Origin: Variovorax sp. J22P240
GTDB lineage: Bacteria; Pseudomonadota; Gammaproteobacteria; Burkholderiales; Burkholderiaceae_C
Length of the DNA: 64,000 bases
Direction of reading: 5' to 3'
NCBI RefSeq assembly: GCF_030316855.1
Contig: NZ_JASZYR010000013.1
Coordinates: forward strand, 111,389-175,388
In this document: positions 49,591 through 58,209 of the stretch, one piece after another
How the letters are laid out: the number at the start of each line of letters is the position of its first letter
Numbering within the stretch: the first letter of the stretch is position 1
Translations under genes and position numbers: made by a program
The notes under the pieces: generated by a model
Databases searched by the model: none
What the model was told of the DNA's origin: nothing
What the model saw: only the letters and a program-made list of their open reading frames with translations

Positions 49591-50709
49591 TCAGAGGGAT
49601 GGAATGGCGAAGATGGCTGCGACCGGCCCGCCGCCGGGCGGCCCCTGGTGCTCGGCACCGCCCGACACGTAGAGCGCCGTGGACCCGACCACCGAAGCCA
49701 GCACGCCGCCGACCGCCGCACGCGCGTGGCGCGTGGAGTTGATGTCGGAGTCGTTGAGCATGGTGTGGCGTGCCTCGCGCACGAGTCCGCCGGGGCTCGC
49801 CTCGGCCTTGGCCAGCAGGTTCACCAGCCGCGACGCGATGACGTCCGCATCGTCCTCCGGGTCGAGCCCGAAGCGCTCGCGCAGCATGCGGCGCACGCTG
49901 TTGCCGTCGATCGCGTCCTGCATCACCGTGTGCGCGATGCGGAAGCGGGAGGCGCTGCCGGCCGCCTCGCCGAGCACGATGACCACGTTGCCGTCCAGCT
50001 CGATGCCGGCCGAGGCCGAGGCCCGCGCCGAGAACAGCGCGCCGTCATGCAGGATCGCCGCGTCGTCGACGGCCGCGAACTCGCCCAGCGCGAGGCCGAC
50101 GCCCAGCGCCGAGGCGCCACGCGACCAGCCCATCGACTCGTAGGTGTCGCGCGTGACGGTGGCCGCGCCGCGCTCCTGCGCCGCGCGGATCTTGGCCGAC
50201 GTGAGCAACGGGCACTTGACCTGCACGAAGTGCACGTCCGCCGCGTCGTCGATGCCGGCGTCGCGCATCGCGGCCTTCACTGCCTCCGCAGTGGCCTCGA
50301 CCTGCGCCATGCGCCCGAGCTCCTCCGCGGCGAAGTCGCGCGTGTGCGCGATGCCGACCACGAGGCGCTTCTCGTCCGTCAGGTCCGCCGCATGGGCGCG
50401 GCCGCGCGCGAACACCGTGAAGTGCGGCGACAGCACGCCTTCGGTGCCGCCCGACATCACGAGCGCCACGCGCTCATGCACCTGCGCGGCCGTGCAGTCG
50501 AGGTGAGGCGCCAGGAAGTGACACCAGGCCGTGGCCGCGAAATCGCGCGTGTGGTCGTTGACGCAGCCGTTGCCTTCGGTCTTTCCCATCACGGCGACGA
50601 TCTGGCGGGGGTCGAGGCGCTTCGCATCGACCAGTGCCTGCACGCCCGACAGGTCGGCCGGCCCTTCACAGGGCACGCGGAACACGTCGACTTTCTGTGC
50701 GGCGCTCAC
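49591..50709 (-). CDS. cyanuric acid amidohydrolase / barbiturase family enzyme
   Basis: A 372-residue ring-opening amidase of the AtzD/TrzD/Bar family, which hydrolyses cyanuric acid to biuret-type products or barbiturate to ureidomalonate. Three repeats each carry a Ser-Lys pair; visible family motifs are GKTEGNGCVNDHTR, MSGGTEGVLSPH, VQVKCPLLTSAKI and ARASASAGIEL. Length fits the family (about 360-370). A GTG start at 50709 overlaps the preceding stop (GTGA), so translation is coupled to the dihydroorotase-like enzyme. Whether the substrate is a triazine or a pyrimidine cannot be read from sequence; the active-site residues that separate AtzD from barbiturase need alignment. Confidence 0.88.
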   Translation of the reverse strand: MSAAQKVDVFRVPCEGPADLSGVQALVDAKRLDPRQIVAVMGKTEGNGCVNDHTRDFAATAWCHFLAPHLDCTAAQVHERVALVMSGGTEGVLSPHFTVFARGRAHAADLTDEKRLVVGIAHTRDFAAEELGRMAQVEATAEAVKAAMRDAGIDDAADVHFVQVKCPLLTSAKIRAAQERGAATVTRDTYESMGWSRGASALGVGLALGEFAAVDDAAILHDGALFSARASASAGIELDGNVVIVLGEAAGSASRFRIAHTVMQDAIDGNSVRRMLRERFGLDPEDDADVIASRLVNLLAKAEASPGGLVREARHTMLNDSDINSTRHARAAVGGVLASVVGSTALYVSGGAEHQGPPGGGPVAAIFAIPSL

Positions 50710-52166
50710 AGGGCGTCCACCAGCGGCGCGGCGTTCGCCGGAATGCCCTCGGGCGCGTCGATGATGGCGCTGCTGTAGTGCTCCATGTTGCGCGGCTTCG
50801 GGGTCGGCATCTTCTGGATGCCCTTGACGGAACGGCCCCAGCCCGCCGCGTCGGCGACGAGCTTGCCGTCGCGCATCACGAAGCGCCCGCGCAGCAGCGT
50901 GTGCAGCGGGTAGCCTTGCACCGCCCGCCCGTTCCACGGCGAGATCTTGCTGATGCTCTGCAGCTTGTTCTGCGACAGCGTGCCCGCGCGCGCCATGTCG
51001 ACGAAGGCAATGTCGGCATGCGCACCGGGCGCGATCACGCCCTTGGTGCCGTACAGCCCCCAGGCCCGGGCCGGCGCCACCGAACTCCACCGGACGTAGT
51101 CCATCAGCGAGGCGCGGCCGCGATTCACCTCGGTCAGCATCAGCGGCATCTGCGTTTCCACGCCCGGAAAGCCGCAGTCGCATTCCCAGATGCTCTCGCG
51201 CGTCTTCTCCTCGGGCGTGTGCGGCGCGTGGTCGGTCGCGATCATGTCCAGGGTGCCGTCCATCAGCGCGTCCCACAACGGCTGGTTGTGGCGGGCTTCG
51301 CGGATCGGCGGGTTCACGCGCATCACGCCGCCGAGCTTGAGCATGTGGTCGGTGTTGAGCAGCAGGTATTGCGGGCAGGTCTCTGCCGTGACGTCGACGC
51401 CGCGGCTCTTGAACTCGCGCAGCAGGTAGAGCGAATCCGCTGCGCTGTGGTGCGCGATGTGCACGCGCGCGCCGGTCCACTCGGCGAGCGTCAGCACGCG
51501 GTTGATCGCCTCGATCTCGGCCACCGCCGGCCGCGCCGCCAGGTGCGCCATCGAGTCGATGCGCCCGGCGTTCTGCAGGTGCTTTTGGCGGCGGAAGAGG
51601 ATCGACGAGTTCTCCGCATGCACCACCGTGCGGATGCCCAGCGGCGCGAGGATCTCGAAGCCTTCGAGCAGCGCGCCGTCGGTCGGCGCCGGCAGGTTGC
51701 CGAAGGTGTTGCCGACGAAAGCCTTGAAGCTCGTCACGCCGGCATCGAGCAGCGCTTCGAGCTGGTCGATGCTCTCGTCGCCCAGCAGGCCGTGGATGCC
51801 GAAGTCGCAGTACGACGATTCGGCCGCCTTCAGCTTGATCCGGAGGGCCTCCACCGTGCCGGTCGGCGGGTTGGTGTTGGGCATCTCGAAGACCGTGGTC
51901 ACGCCGCCCATCGCGGCAGCGGCGGACCCGGTCTTCCAGGTCTCCTTGTTCGGATAGCCGGGGTCGCGAAAGTGGACGTGGCTGTCGATGGCGCCGGGCA
52001 GCAGGTAGAGGCCGTCGGTGCGCATCTCGGCTTGCGCGGGCGGCATGGTGTCGTCGTGGCCGACGGCGACGATGTGCTCGCCGGCGATGGCCACCGAGGC
52101 TTCGATGATCTGGTCCGGCGACACCACGCGGGCGCCACGGATCACGAGGTCGACTTCTCTGGTCAT
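50706..52166 (-). CDS. cyclic amidohydrolase, dihydroorotase/allantoinase/hydantoinase group
   Basis: A 486-residue binuclear metal enzyme that opens cyclic amides. Metal motif HVHFRDPG (about residues 59-66), carbamylated lysine in GVTSFKAFVG, further ligands in TVVHAENS, ARVHIAHHS and IATDHAPHTPEEK. The HFRDPG motif is that of dihydroorotases and allantoinases rather than hydantoinases. GAGGA lies 7 nt before ATG 52166. In context it probably hydrolyses a ring intermediate produced by, or parallel to, the AtzD-like enzyme encoded next. Confidence 0.87.
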   Translation of the reverse strand: MTREVDLVIRGARVVSPDQIIEASVAIAGEHIVAVGHDDTMPPAQAEMRTDGLYLLPGAIDSHVHFRDPGYPNKETWKTGSAAAAMGGVTTVFEMPNTNPPTGTVEALRIKLKAAESSYCDFGIHGLLGDESIDQLEALLDAGVTSFKAFVGNTFGNLPAPTDGALLEGFEILAPLGIRTVVHAENSSILFRRQKHLQNAGRIDSMAHLAARPAVAEIEAINRVLTLAEWTGARVHIAHHSAADSLYLLREFKSRGVDVTAETCPQYLLLNTDHMLKLGGVMRVNPPIREARHNQPLWDALMDGTLDMIATDHAPHTPEEKTRESIWECDCGFPGVETQMPLMLTEVNRGRASLMDYVRWSSVAPARAWGLYGTKGVIAPGAHADIAFVDMARAGTLSQNKLQSISKISPWNGRAVQGYPLHTLLRGRFVMRDGKLVADAAGWGRSVKGIQKMPTPKPRNMEHYSSAIIDAPEGIPANAAPLVDAL

Positions 52167-52183
52167 GGGATGTCCTCGCGCGT

Positions 52184-52975
52184 TCAGAGTGCGGCCCAGC
52201 CGCCGTCGACGGGCAGGTCGACGCCGGTGATCTGGCGCGACACCTCGCTCGCCATGAACAGGCAGGCGTTGGCGATGTCGGCATCGGTGGAGACGCGCTT
52301 GAGCGCGTAGTCGGCGGCATGGCGCGTCATCGCTTCTTCGAGCGTGATGCCCATCTTCTCGGCCATGTTGGCGCACACCTTCTCGCGAAAGCGAGGGCCG
52401 TCCACCATGCCGGGCGCGACGTTGTTGACGTTGATGTTGTAGGGGCCGGCTTCGAGCGCAAAGCTCTTGGTGATGCCGCGCAGGCCCCACTTGGAAGCCG
52501 AGTACGCGAGCCGGCCGGCGCGCCCGCGCAGGCCGAAGGTGCCGCCGACGTTGACGATCTTGCCCCTGCGGCGCGCGATCATCGACGGCAGGATGGCGTG
52601 GATGGTGTTGAAGCAGCCGGTCATGTTGAGCTGCACGATCTCGTTGAATTCCTCGGTGGTGGTTTCCCAGCCGGTCTTGCCGATCGGGCCCGAGCCGCCG
52701 GCCACGTTGACCAGCACGTCCACATGGCCGAAGGCTTCGAGCGCATGCGCGGCCAGCGCCTCGGTCTGCGCGGCCACGGTCAGGTCGCAGGGCACCACGA
52801 TGGCCTGCACGCCGAGCGCACGCGCCTCGGCGGCCACGGGTTCGATGGCGGCGGTGTCGCGGCCGGCCAGCACCAGCCTGGCGCCTTCGCGCGCGAAGGC
52901 GAGCGTCACGGCGGCGCCCATGCCCTTGGCGGGGCCGGTGATGAGGGTCACCTTGTCTTTCAGTTGCAAGTCCAT
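52184..52975 (-). CDS. short-chain dehydrogenase/reductase with altered catalytic Ser
   Basis: A 263-residue Rossmann enzyme. NAD(P) motif TGPAKGMG (about residues 13-20), NVAG, and YSASK with catalytic Tyr and Lys. The catalytic Ser, expected 13 residues before Tyr, is Gly (IVNVGGTFG); the neighbouring Thr might replace it. Length and C-terminus (VDLPVDGGWAAL) are otherwise normal. It would oxidise or reduce an alcohol/ketone of the heterocycle or its product. It sits between the second binding protein and the cyclic amidohydrolase. Confidence 0.88.
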   Translation of the reverse strand: MDLQLKDKVTLITGPAKGMGAAVTLAFAREGARLVLAGRDTAAIEPVAAEARALGVQAIVVPCDLTVAAQTEALAAHALEAFGHVDVLVNVAGGSGPIGKTGWETTTEEFNEIVQLNMTGCFNTIHAILPSMIARRRGKIVNVGGTFGLRGRAGRLAYSASKWGLRGITKSFALEAGPYNINVNNVAPGMVDGPRFREKVCANMAEKMGITLEEAMTRHAADYALKRVSTDADIANACLFMASEVSRQITGVDLPVDGGWAAL

Positions 52976-52996
52976 GTGCAGGTCTCCTGTGCGGGG

Positions 52997-54034
52997 TCAG
53001 TTGGTGGTGGTGTTGGAGGGGCGATCGGCGCGTGCCGGCAGGAAGCTGCGGTCGAAGATCTCGCCCGGCTCGGGCGTGCGCGGCAGCGCGTTGGCTTCGA
53101 CGACGATCGCGATGTCCTTGCCCAGGCGCGCGTCGTCGACGTCACCGAGGCCGATGCGCGCGATCTCGGGGTGGCTCATGTCGTTCTTCAGCGTGGCGAG
53201 CAGCTTTTCCTTCTCGACCTCACGCTTGAGCAGGGGCTCGCGCTTGATCGCGTAGTCGACGCCGGCATCCGGGTTCGCGATGACTTCCTTCACCGCGCGG
53301 TTGAGCGCCTTCACGAAGCCGGCCACGGCCTTCGGGTTCTGCTTCACGAAGCTCTTCGAGAAGAACACCGTGTTGGAGTACAGGTCCATGCCGTAGTCGC
53401 CGTAGCGGATGAAGCGCAGGTCCTTCGCCGGGTCGAGTCCCATGCCCTTGGCGCTGAAGCTGACGGTGGTGACGTAGCCGAAGCCGGCGTCGATCTGGCC
53501 GCGCGAGAGCATCTGCTCGCGCAGGTTGGGCGCCATGTTGGTGATGTTCACCTTGGCGGCGTCGATCCTGGCGATCTTGGCGAAGGCCGGGAACAGCTTG
53601 AGCGCGCCATCGTTGGCCGGCCCGCCCACGGTCTTGCCTTCGAGATCCTTCGGCGTCCTGATCGGGCTGTCGCTTTTCACCACGAGCGTGAACGGTGGCG
53701 TGTTGTAGAGCATGTAGACGCCCACCGGGGCGTCGGCCGGGCGCCTGGACGCGAGGTCGACCAGCGCATTGATGTCGCCGAAGCCGGCCTGGTAGGCGCC
53801 CGCAGCCACCTTCGGGATCGACGCGGCCGAGCCTTCTCCCTGGTCGATCGTGACGTCGAGCCCTTCTTCCTTGAAGTAGCCCTTGTCCTGCGCCAGGAAG
53901 AACCACGACTGCGGGCCTTCGTATTTCCAGTTGAGCACCACCTTGATCGGCACCTGCGCCGCGGAGGGCAGTGCGGCCAGCGCCAGCGCGAGGCCGCAGG
54001 CGGACAGCAGGGCGCGTGGGAAAGCGAATTTCAT
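52997..54034 (-). CDS. ABC transporter substrate-binding protein, NMT1/THI5-like (second)
   Basis: A 345-residue secreted binding protein: signal peptide MKFAFPRALLSACGLALALA, cleavage near SAAQV, mature start PIKVVLNWKYEGPQSWFFLA, then QDKGYFKEEGLDVTIDQGEG. It is a paralogue of the binding protein encoded at 46,816 in the same operon, while only one permease and one ATPase are present. Two receptors for one channel would widen the range of imported ligands. The C-terminus RADRPSNTTTN is unlike the paralogue. Confidence 0.9.
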   Translation of the reverse strand: MKFAFPRALLSACGLALALAALPSAAQVPIKVVLNWKYEGPQSWFFLAQDKGYFKEEGLDVTIDQGEGSAASIPKVAAGAYQAGFGDINALVDLASRRPADAPVGVYMLYNTPPFTLVVKSDSPIRTPKDLEGKTVGGPANDGALKLFPAFAKIARIDAAKVNITNMAPNLREQMLSRGQIDAGFGYVTTVSFSAKGMGLDPAKDLRFIRYGDYGMDLYSNTVFFSKSFVKQNPKAVAGFVKALNRAVKEVIANPDAGVDYAIKREPLLKREVEKEKLLATLKNDMSHPEIARIGLGDVDDARLGKDIAIVVEANALPRTPEPGEIFDRSFLPARADRPSNTTTN

Positions 54035-54036
54035 GG

Positions 54037-54909
54037 TCAGGACTCCTTGGGTCTGAAAGAAGAGGTGGAAGACGGGGCGGAAGAAGCGGCTGGAAGGGCG
54101 CGCAGCAACGAAGCGGCACTTGCGACGAAGCCGTGCAGCAACTGCACGATGTAGAGGACGCCCTTGGTCACGTAGGCCGGCGACGGCGTGCTACAGGCGT
54201 CCTGCAGCAGCACGCAGTCGTAGCCGAGGAAGTTGGCGTCCTGCAGCGTCGAGAACACGCAGCGGTCGGTGTTGATGCCGGCGAACAGCAGCGTGGTGAT
54301 GCCCTGCTGGCGCAGCAGGGTGTCGAGCTCGTTGTCCCAGAAGCCGCTGAGGCGGTGCTTGTGCACGCCGATGTCGGATGGCGCCACGGACAGCTCGCCG
54401 ATGACCTGTGCGCCCCACGAGCCCTGCACCAGCGAGGGGCCATGGTCGAGCGGCGAGTGCTCGGCATAGCCCACGCCATCGGCCGTGCGCTTGCCCTTGA
54501 ATTGGACTGTGGGGCCGAGGTTGCGCTTGTCGGCGCGAATGCCCCAGTTGAGCCACACCACCGCGCCGCCCGCATCGCGCCAGGCGGGCAACAGCGCTTG
54601 CAGCATCGGGATCGGCTTGCGCGCGGCCTTGGTGCCCAGGCCCTTCTGCGCGAACCAGCCTTCGGCGTGGCAGAAGTCGTTCTGCATGTCAACGACGAGC
54701 AGCGCGGTGCGCGCCAGGTCGATCTCGACGGCCTGTGGCGCGGCATCGGCGATCAGCAACGGCCGCGGCTTGCGTGCCTTGCGCACGAAGCTCACGCGGT
54801 TTCCGTCCTGCAAGTGCCAGGCGTTGTGCGCGGCCGGGCCGAACGATGCACTCGATGGAGGCAGGTTGGGCGCCAATCTGGGGCGTGAGGGACGCGATGG
54901 GGCTTTCAT
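54037..54909 (-). CDS. isochorismatase-like cysteine hydrolase
   Basis: A 290-residue hydrolase of the isochorismatase superfamily. The triad is visible as Asp in VVDMQNDFCHAEG, Lys in the VHKHRLSGFWDNEL region (weakly placed) and Cys in GINTDRCVFSTLQDANFLG. Relatives split biuret, ureidoacrylate or N-carbamoyl compounds. With an AtzD/barbiturase-type enzyme in the operon, a biuret- or ureido-acid-like intermediate is the best guess. The first 55 residues are an unusual extension. The start is uncertain (ATG 54909 or 54921; no strong ribosome site). It is the first gene of the operon, next to the divergent LysR gene. Confidence 0.85.
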   Translation of the reverse strand: MKAPSRPSRPRLAPNLPPSSASFGPAAHNAWHLQDGNRVSFVRKARKPRPLLIADAAPQAVEIDLARTALLVVDMQNDFCHAEGWFAQKGLGTKAARKPIPMLQALLPAWRDAGGAVVWLNWGIRADKRNLGPTVQFKGKRTADGVGYAEHSPLDHGPSLVQGSWGAQVIGELSVAPSDIGVHKHRLSGFWDNELDTLLRQQGITTLLFAGINTDRCVFSTLQDANFLGYDCVLLQDACSTPSPAYVTKGVLYIVQLLHGFVASAASLLRALPAASSAPSSTSSFRPKES

Positions 54910-54972
54910 GCCCGATGTCATGCACGCGACGTGCCCGACAGTGCACCGCTCCGACGCTTTATCGCGCTTGCT

Positions 54973-54993
54973 GCGTTGCCGAAACGGCAACGC
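54973..54993. promoter_or_regulatory. LysR operator, perfect 9-bp inverted repeat
   Basis: GCGTTGCCG and CGGCAACGC flank AAA in the 110-bp gap between the divergent isochorismatase-like and LysR genes. Its core fits T-N11-A with dyad symmetry, the classic LysR-type box. It should be the recognition site by which the LysR protein autoregulates and activates the operon. Confidence 0.7.
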
Positions 54994-55027
54994 TTATTCG
55001 AGGCACGATCGTTGCAAGATGCGCCGC

Positions 55028-55930
55028 ATGAACCATTTGCGTCTTCTGCGCTACGTGGACGAAGTGGCGCGCGTGGGCTCGATACGCCAGGCGGCCGAGC
55101 GGCTGCACGTCGCGCCCTCCGCGGTGAACCGCCGCATCCAGGACATCGAGGACGAGCTCGGCACGCCGGTTTTCGAGCGGCTGCCGCGCGGCATGCGGCT
55201 GACGGCGGCCGGCGAGCTGTTCGTGCGCTACATCCGCGGCCGCGCCGCCGACCTGGAGCGCGTCCGCTCGGAGATCGAGGAGCTGCAGGGCCTGCGGCGC
55301 GGAAGCGTGCGCCTGGTGGCGAGCCAGGCGCTGGCGCCGAGGTTCCTGCCGGGGGTGATCAGCGACTTCCGGAAGACGCATCCGCTGGTCGCCTTCGACA
55401 TCCACATCGGCGACCACGTGCAGGCCGCACGCGCGCTGCGCAGCTTCGAGACCGACTTGGCGCTGGTGTTCAACCTGGCGCCAGAGGCCGACATCCAGCG
55501 CGCGATCGTGATCGAGCAGAAGCTCATGGCGATCCTGCATGCAAGGCATCCGCTCGCCGCCGGCAGCGCGTCATCACTGCGCCTGCGCGACTGCGCCGAG
55601 TACCCGGTGGTGCTGCCGAACCGCGACACCGGAGGTCGTCAGTTGCTGGAACGTTTCCTGGCGCGCAGTTCGACGAAGCTCAACGCCATGGTGGAAAGCA
55701 ACAGCTTCGAGTTTCTGCGCGGCTGCCTGGATGACCGGCGGTCGATCTCGTTCCAGATGGCCATCGGCGCCGCTTGGGACGACCGCGACATTGTGGCGCG
55801 CGACATCGAGGATCGCGGGTTTCCCAGAGGGGAGATGGTGCTCGCAAGCTTGCGGGGAAGACAACTTCCGGTGATCGCTTATGCGTTTGCGGAGTTTTTG
55901 CGGAAGAGATTGGGGAATCTGGGGGGTTAG
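55028..55930 (+). CDS. LysR-family transcriptional regulator of the heterocycle operon
   Basis: A 300-residue regulator. The N-terminal winged helix (RYVDEVARVGSIRQAAERLH, VAPSAVNRRIQDIEDELGTP, VFERLPRGMRLTAAGELFV) is standard; about residues 90-295 form the effector-binding domain (GSVRLVASQALAPRFLPGVI, GLRR linker before it). It is divergent from the ten-gene operon and separated by about 110 nt that contain the palindromic operator, so it most likely controls the operon in response to the imported heterocycle. ATG 55028 fits family starts; ATG 55019 in frame would add three residues. Confidence 0.92.
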   Translation: MNHLRLLRYVDEVARVGSIRQAAERLHVAPSAVNRRIQDIEDELGTPVFERLPRGMRLTAAGELFVRYIRGRAADLERVRSEIEELQGLRRGSVRLVASQALAPRFLPGVISDFRKTHPLVAFDIHIGDHVQAARALRSFETDLALVFNLAPEADIQRAIVIEQKLMAILHARHPLAAGSASSLRLRDCAEYPVVLPNRDTGGRQLLERFLARSSTKLNAMVESNSFEFLRGCLDDRRSISFQMAIGAAWDDRDIVARDIEDRGFPRGEMVLASLRGRQLPVIAYAFAEFLRKRLGNLGG

Positions 55931-56073
55931 GAAGCCACGTCGGAGACAGCGTGGGCACCCGTCGCTAAGAACGACATGCACTGGTTTGCGCGGATGCGAA
56001 GTACCAGATTTACTTTCCATTTTTTGCGACGGCAAATCTGCGACTACGAAAGCAACCCTCAAAGGCAAACGGC

Positions 56074-56094
56074 GCGCGTGGCCGGTATCAGATT
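56074..56094 (+). repeat. 21-bp direct repeat, copy 2
   Basis: Identical to 39873-39893 and in the same orientation. It lies in the gap between the LysR gene and the orphan binding protein. A degenerate third copy about 80 bases upstream (TACCAGATTTACTTTC near 55998-56013) and a shared CTTTCCATTTT block suggest a small repeat family. No transposase or inverted ends were found beside it. Confidence 0.6.
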
Positions 56095-56150
56095 GGCTTT
56101 CTTCTACGACTTCCGGATGCTTTCCATTTTCGGCGCGGCAGCCAGGAGAC

Positions 56151-57143
56151 TCACTCAACCAGAGCATCGGCGCGCAACAGCAGGCCTTTCTGGAGGACCA
56201 ACCCGATCGCCTTGGCAGTCCTGGGGTTGATGACCAATTCGAACGTCGTGGGTTGCTCCACAGGCAAATCCCCGGGGTGCGCGCCTTTGAGAATCTTGTC
56301 GACGTAGCTTGCTGCCCTGTAAAACTGCTCCCCCAGGTTCGGGCCGTAGCTCATCAACGCGCCGACCTGAACGGGTTCCCGGGTCGAGAACAGCGTGGGC
56401 AATTTCTGCTGGACGGCAAGTTCGGCGATCCTTCGCGCCTCTGAGAAGAACAACCCGTCCCCAAGCACGATCAGGGCTTGCACCCGATCTTGTTCTTGCT
56501 TGATCAAGTTGAAGACAGCCTCGATCTGCTGGGCGCTCGCCGCTTGGAGCGGAAGGACCCGTATCGCCTTCCGGGCAGCCACCTGGATGTTTCTCAAGTA
56601 CACAGGATGGCCCGGATGACCCGGATTCATCAGGACGGCCACGGTTGAGAGGCGCGGAATCGCATCGCGCAGAAACTCCAGGTACTTGTAGCTGAGGTCG
56701 CCGCCGACGCTCGACACCCCGGTCACGTTGCCTCCCGGCCGCGACAGACTCTGAACAAAGCCGAACATGAGGGGATCGCCGCTCGCTGCGAAGACGATGG
56801 GCAGGGTCGTCGTAGCTTGCCGCATGACCCGGATGGCTGCGGGTCCCGCGGCCACGATCACATCCGGTTTCTCCTTCAACAACTCTGCCGCGAGATCGGG
56901 AAGTCGCGCGTACTCGCTCTCTGCCCATCGGGGCTCGATGACGATGTTCCGGCCTTCGACGTATCCAAGGTCACGCAGGCCCGCCCGCAGTCGCTCCAGC
57001 CGGACGCTTGCGATGCTCGCCGAGGTGGTGTCCAGGTATCCAATGCGCAACACCTTCGATGATGGTCGTTGCGCGAGCGCGGCGTGCGAGACACAGGCTG
57101 CACCGATCGCGAGCGCCACGAGGTTTCTTCTGAGTCTGGTCAC
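56151..57143 (-). CDS. orphan ABC transporter substrate-binding protein, TrpX/DUF534 type
   Basis: A 330-residue secreted binding protein of the TrpX-like family: signal peptide MTRLRRNLVALAIGAACVSH, cleavage near ALAQR, then VLRIGYLDTTSASIASVRLE, GYVEGRNIVIEPRWAESEYA and PGGNVTGVSSV, motifs typical of this family in Burkholderiales. GTG start. No permease or ATPase gene is adjacent, which is common for this family; the ligand cannot be told. Signs of an operon with neighbours are absent. Confidence 0.88.
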   Translation of the reverse strand: MTRLRRNLVALAIGAACVSHAALAQRPSSKVLRIGYLDTTSASIASVRLERLRAGLRDLGYVEGRNIVIEPRWAESEYARLPDLAAELLKEKPDVIVAAGPAAIRVMRQATTTLPIVFAASGDPLMFGFVQSLSRPGGNVTGVSSVGGDLSYKYLEFLRDAIPRLSTVAVLMNPGHPGHPVYLRNIQVAARKAIRVLPLQAASAQQIEAVFNLIKQEQDRVQALIVLGDGLFFSEARRIAELAVQQKLPTLFSTREPVQVGALMSYGPNLGEQFYRAASYVDKILKGAHPGDLPVEQPTTFELVINPRTAKAIGLVLQKGLLLRADALVE

Positions 57144-57566
57144 TCCGCGGGATCCTTGTTCTCCGTCACCCGGAGTGAAGCCAGTATCGTCCGCAGCCAG
57201 CCTTCACGCTAGCGCTCACGCGGTATTTGAGGTGGACTCAATGCGGCTCTGGTGCAAACTTTCGACGTGGCTTAAGTGACACCGCCAGAGTGTGCTGGGC
57301 AGGTCATGCCGAAAACACGGCATCCCAAACCGCGGCCGAAGGCCGCTCACCTCCGAAAAAAGCGACTGGGCGGGCAAGTTCGAAAGACCTTGATGCGCTC
57401 TCTGATCGAAACTGACGAGACAGGCGTCCTTGATCTGCACGCCTTGAGCAAGGCGCGCTCGAATTCCTTGACGTCGAACTGCCTGGGATGGATTGTCCCG
57501 GCGCCCCTTTTTGGATCCTTGGAGGCTTGTTCTGGTTTGTTCGCGACGGCGTGCAGCGACGGTTAA

Positions 57567-57707
57567 TCAACGATTCGACACCCTGACAGTCTTTTTCGCC
57601 TGCTTCACCGCGGGTGGGTCGTTCTTCTTTTTCTTCTTGGCGACTGTTCCTTCGCCGGAGCCTTCTTCTCGGAATGGCTTGCTGGGCCCTTGCGTTGGCG
57701 CCGTCAT
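57567..57707 (-). CDS. possible Lys-rich 46-residue protein or gene remnant
   Basis: The frame starts MTAPTQGPSKPFREEGSG and ends with AKKKKKND and KQAKKTVRVSNR. The same frame stays open upstream without a start codon (LREYVQHKLAGAQAHASRCQ), back to a stop near 57852, so this could be the C-terminal end of a broken gene. Basic tails of this sort occur in nucleoid-associated proteins, but no family can be named. Confidence 0.25.
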   Translation of the reverse strand: MTAPTQGPSKPFREEGSGEGTVAKKKKKNDPPAVKQAKKTVRVSNR

Positions 57708-57939
57708 CTGCGCGGAGTGCGGCGGCTGCGGCGGCAGTCCTGAAATGCTCGTCGGCGCTGCTCCGAGCGTGTGCAGGTCTGCGTGAAGTCGCTGGCAGCG
57801 CGACGCGTGCGCTTGGGCCCCGGCGAGCTTGTGCTGGACGTACTCCCGCAGTCGTCAACGGCCAAGACATACACAATTTCAAGCGCCCCCGAATTTGGCC
57901 ACCCCAGGTCAACGCCTTCTTCGCCGAGGCCGAAGCCGC

Positions 57940-58068
57940 CGAGATTTTGGTTGTCTCGGGTTCGCGCGTATCCGATGCGGTCAACAAAAGAACAAGCGAG
58001 TCCACCGTCGACCGCTGGAGGAGATGCTGGACCGAATTGGCAAGCCGGTGCGGCTCGCAGTCGGCTGA
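57940..58068 (+). pseudogene. possible remnant of a HigA-like helix-turn-helix protein
   Basis: The plus strand reads VVSGSRVSDAVNKRTSESTVD and, one frame over, LEEMLDRIGKPVRLAVG before a stop at 58066. This order resembles the recognition helix and the closing A.LG..V.L.V segment of short XRE/HigA antitoxins. The frame break and missing N-terminus mean it is not functional. Low confidence because the stretch is short. Confidence 0.3.
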
Positions 58069-58209
58069 ACCCGCCAGCCCCCCCTATTGAGGACATTGCC
58101 TGGCTGGACGCCTTGACGGTGTGTGAGATCCGGGAGCAATCTCCAGATGGCTCCGTCAACAGGGCTGGCCAACTCGATTCGGGCACCAGCCAATACGCAC
58201 CGCGGTGGA

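Larger units (their letters stand above)
57144..58209. other. decayed region with short gene fragments
   Basis: About 1.07 kb with no intact gene. It holds a possible Lys-rich 46-residue frame (57567-57707, minus) and a fragment that resembles the end of a HigA-like helix-turn-helix protein (57940-58068, plus). Frames change often and no start with a good ribosome site is seen, so most of it looks like remnants of deleted genes. Confidence 0.5.

Noticed and set aside
39476..56150. Insertion sequence or integrase associated with the direct repeats.
   Set aside because: No transposase, integrase, terminal inverted repeats or tRNA gene could be found near either copy.
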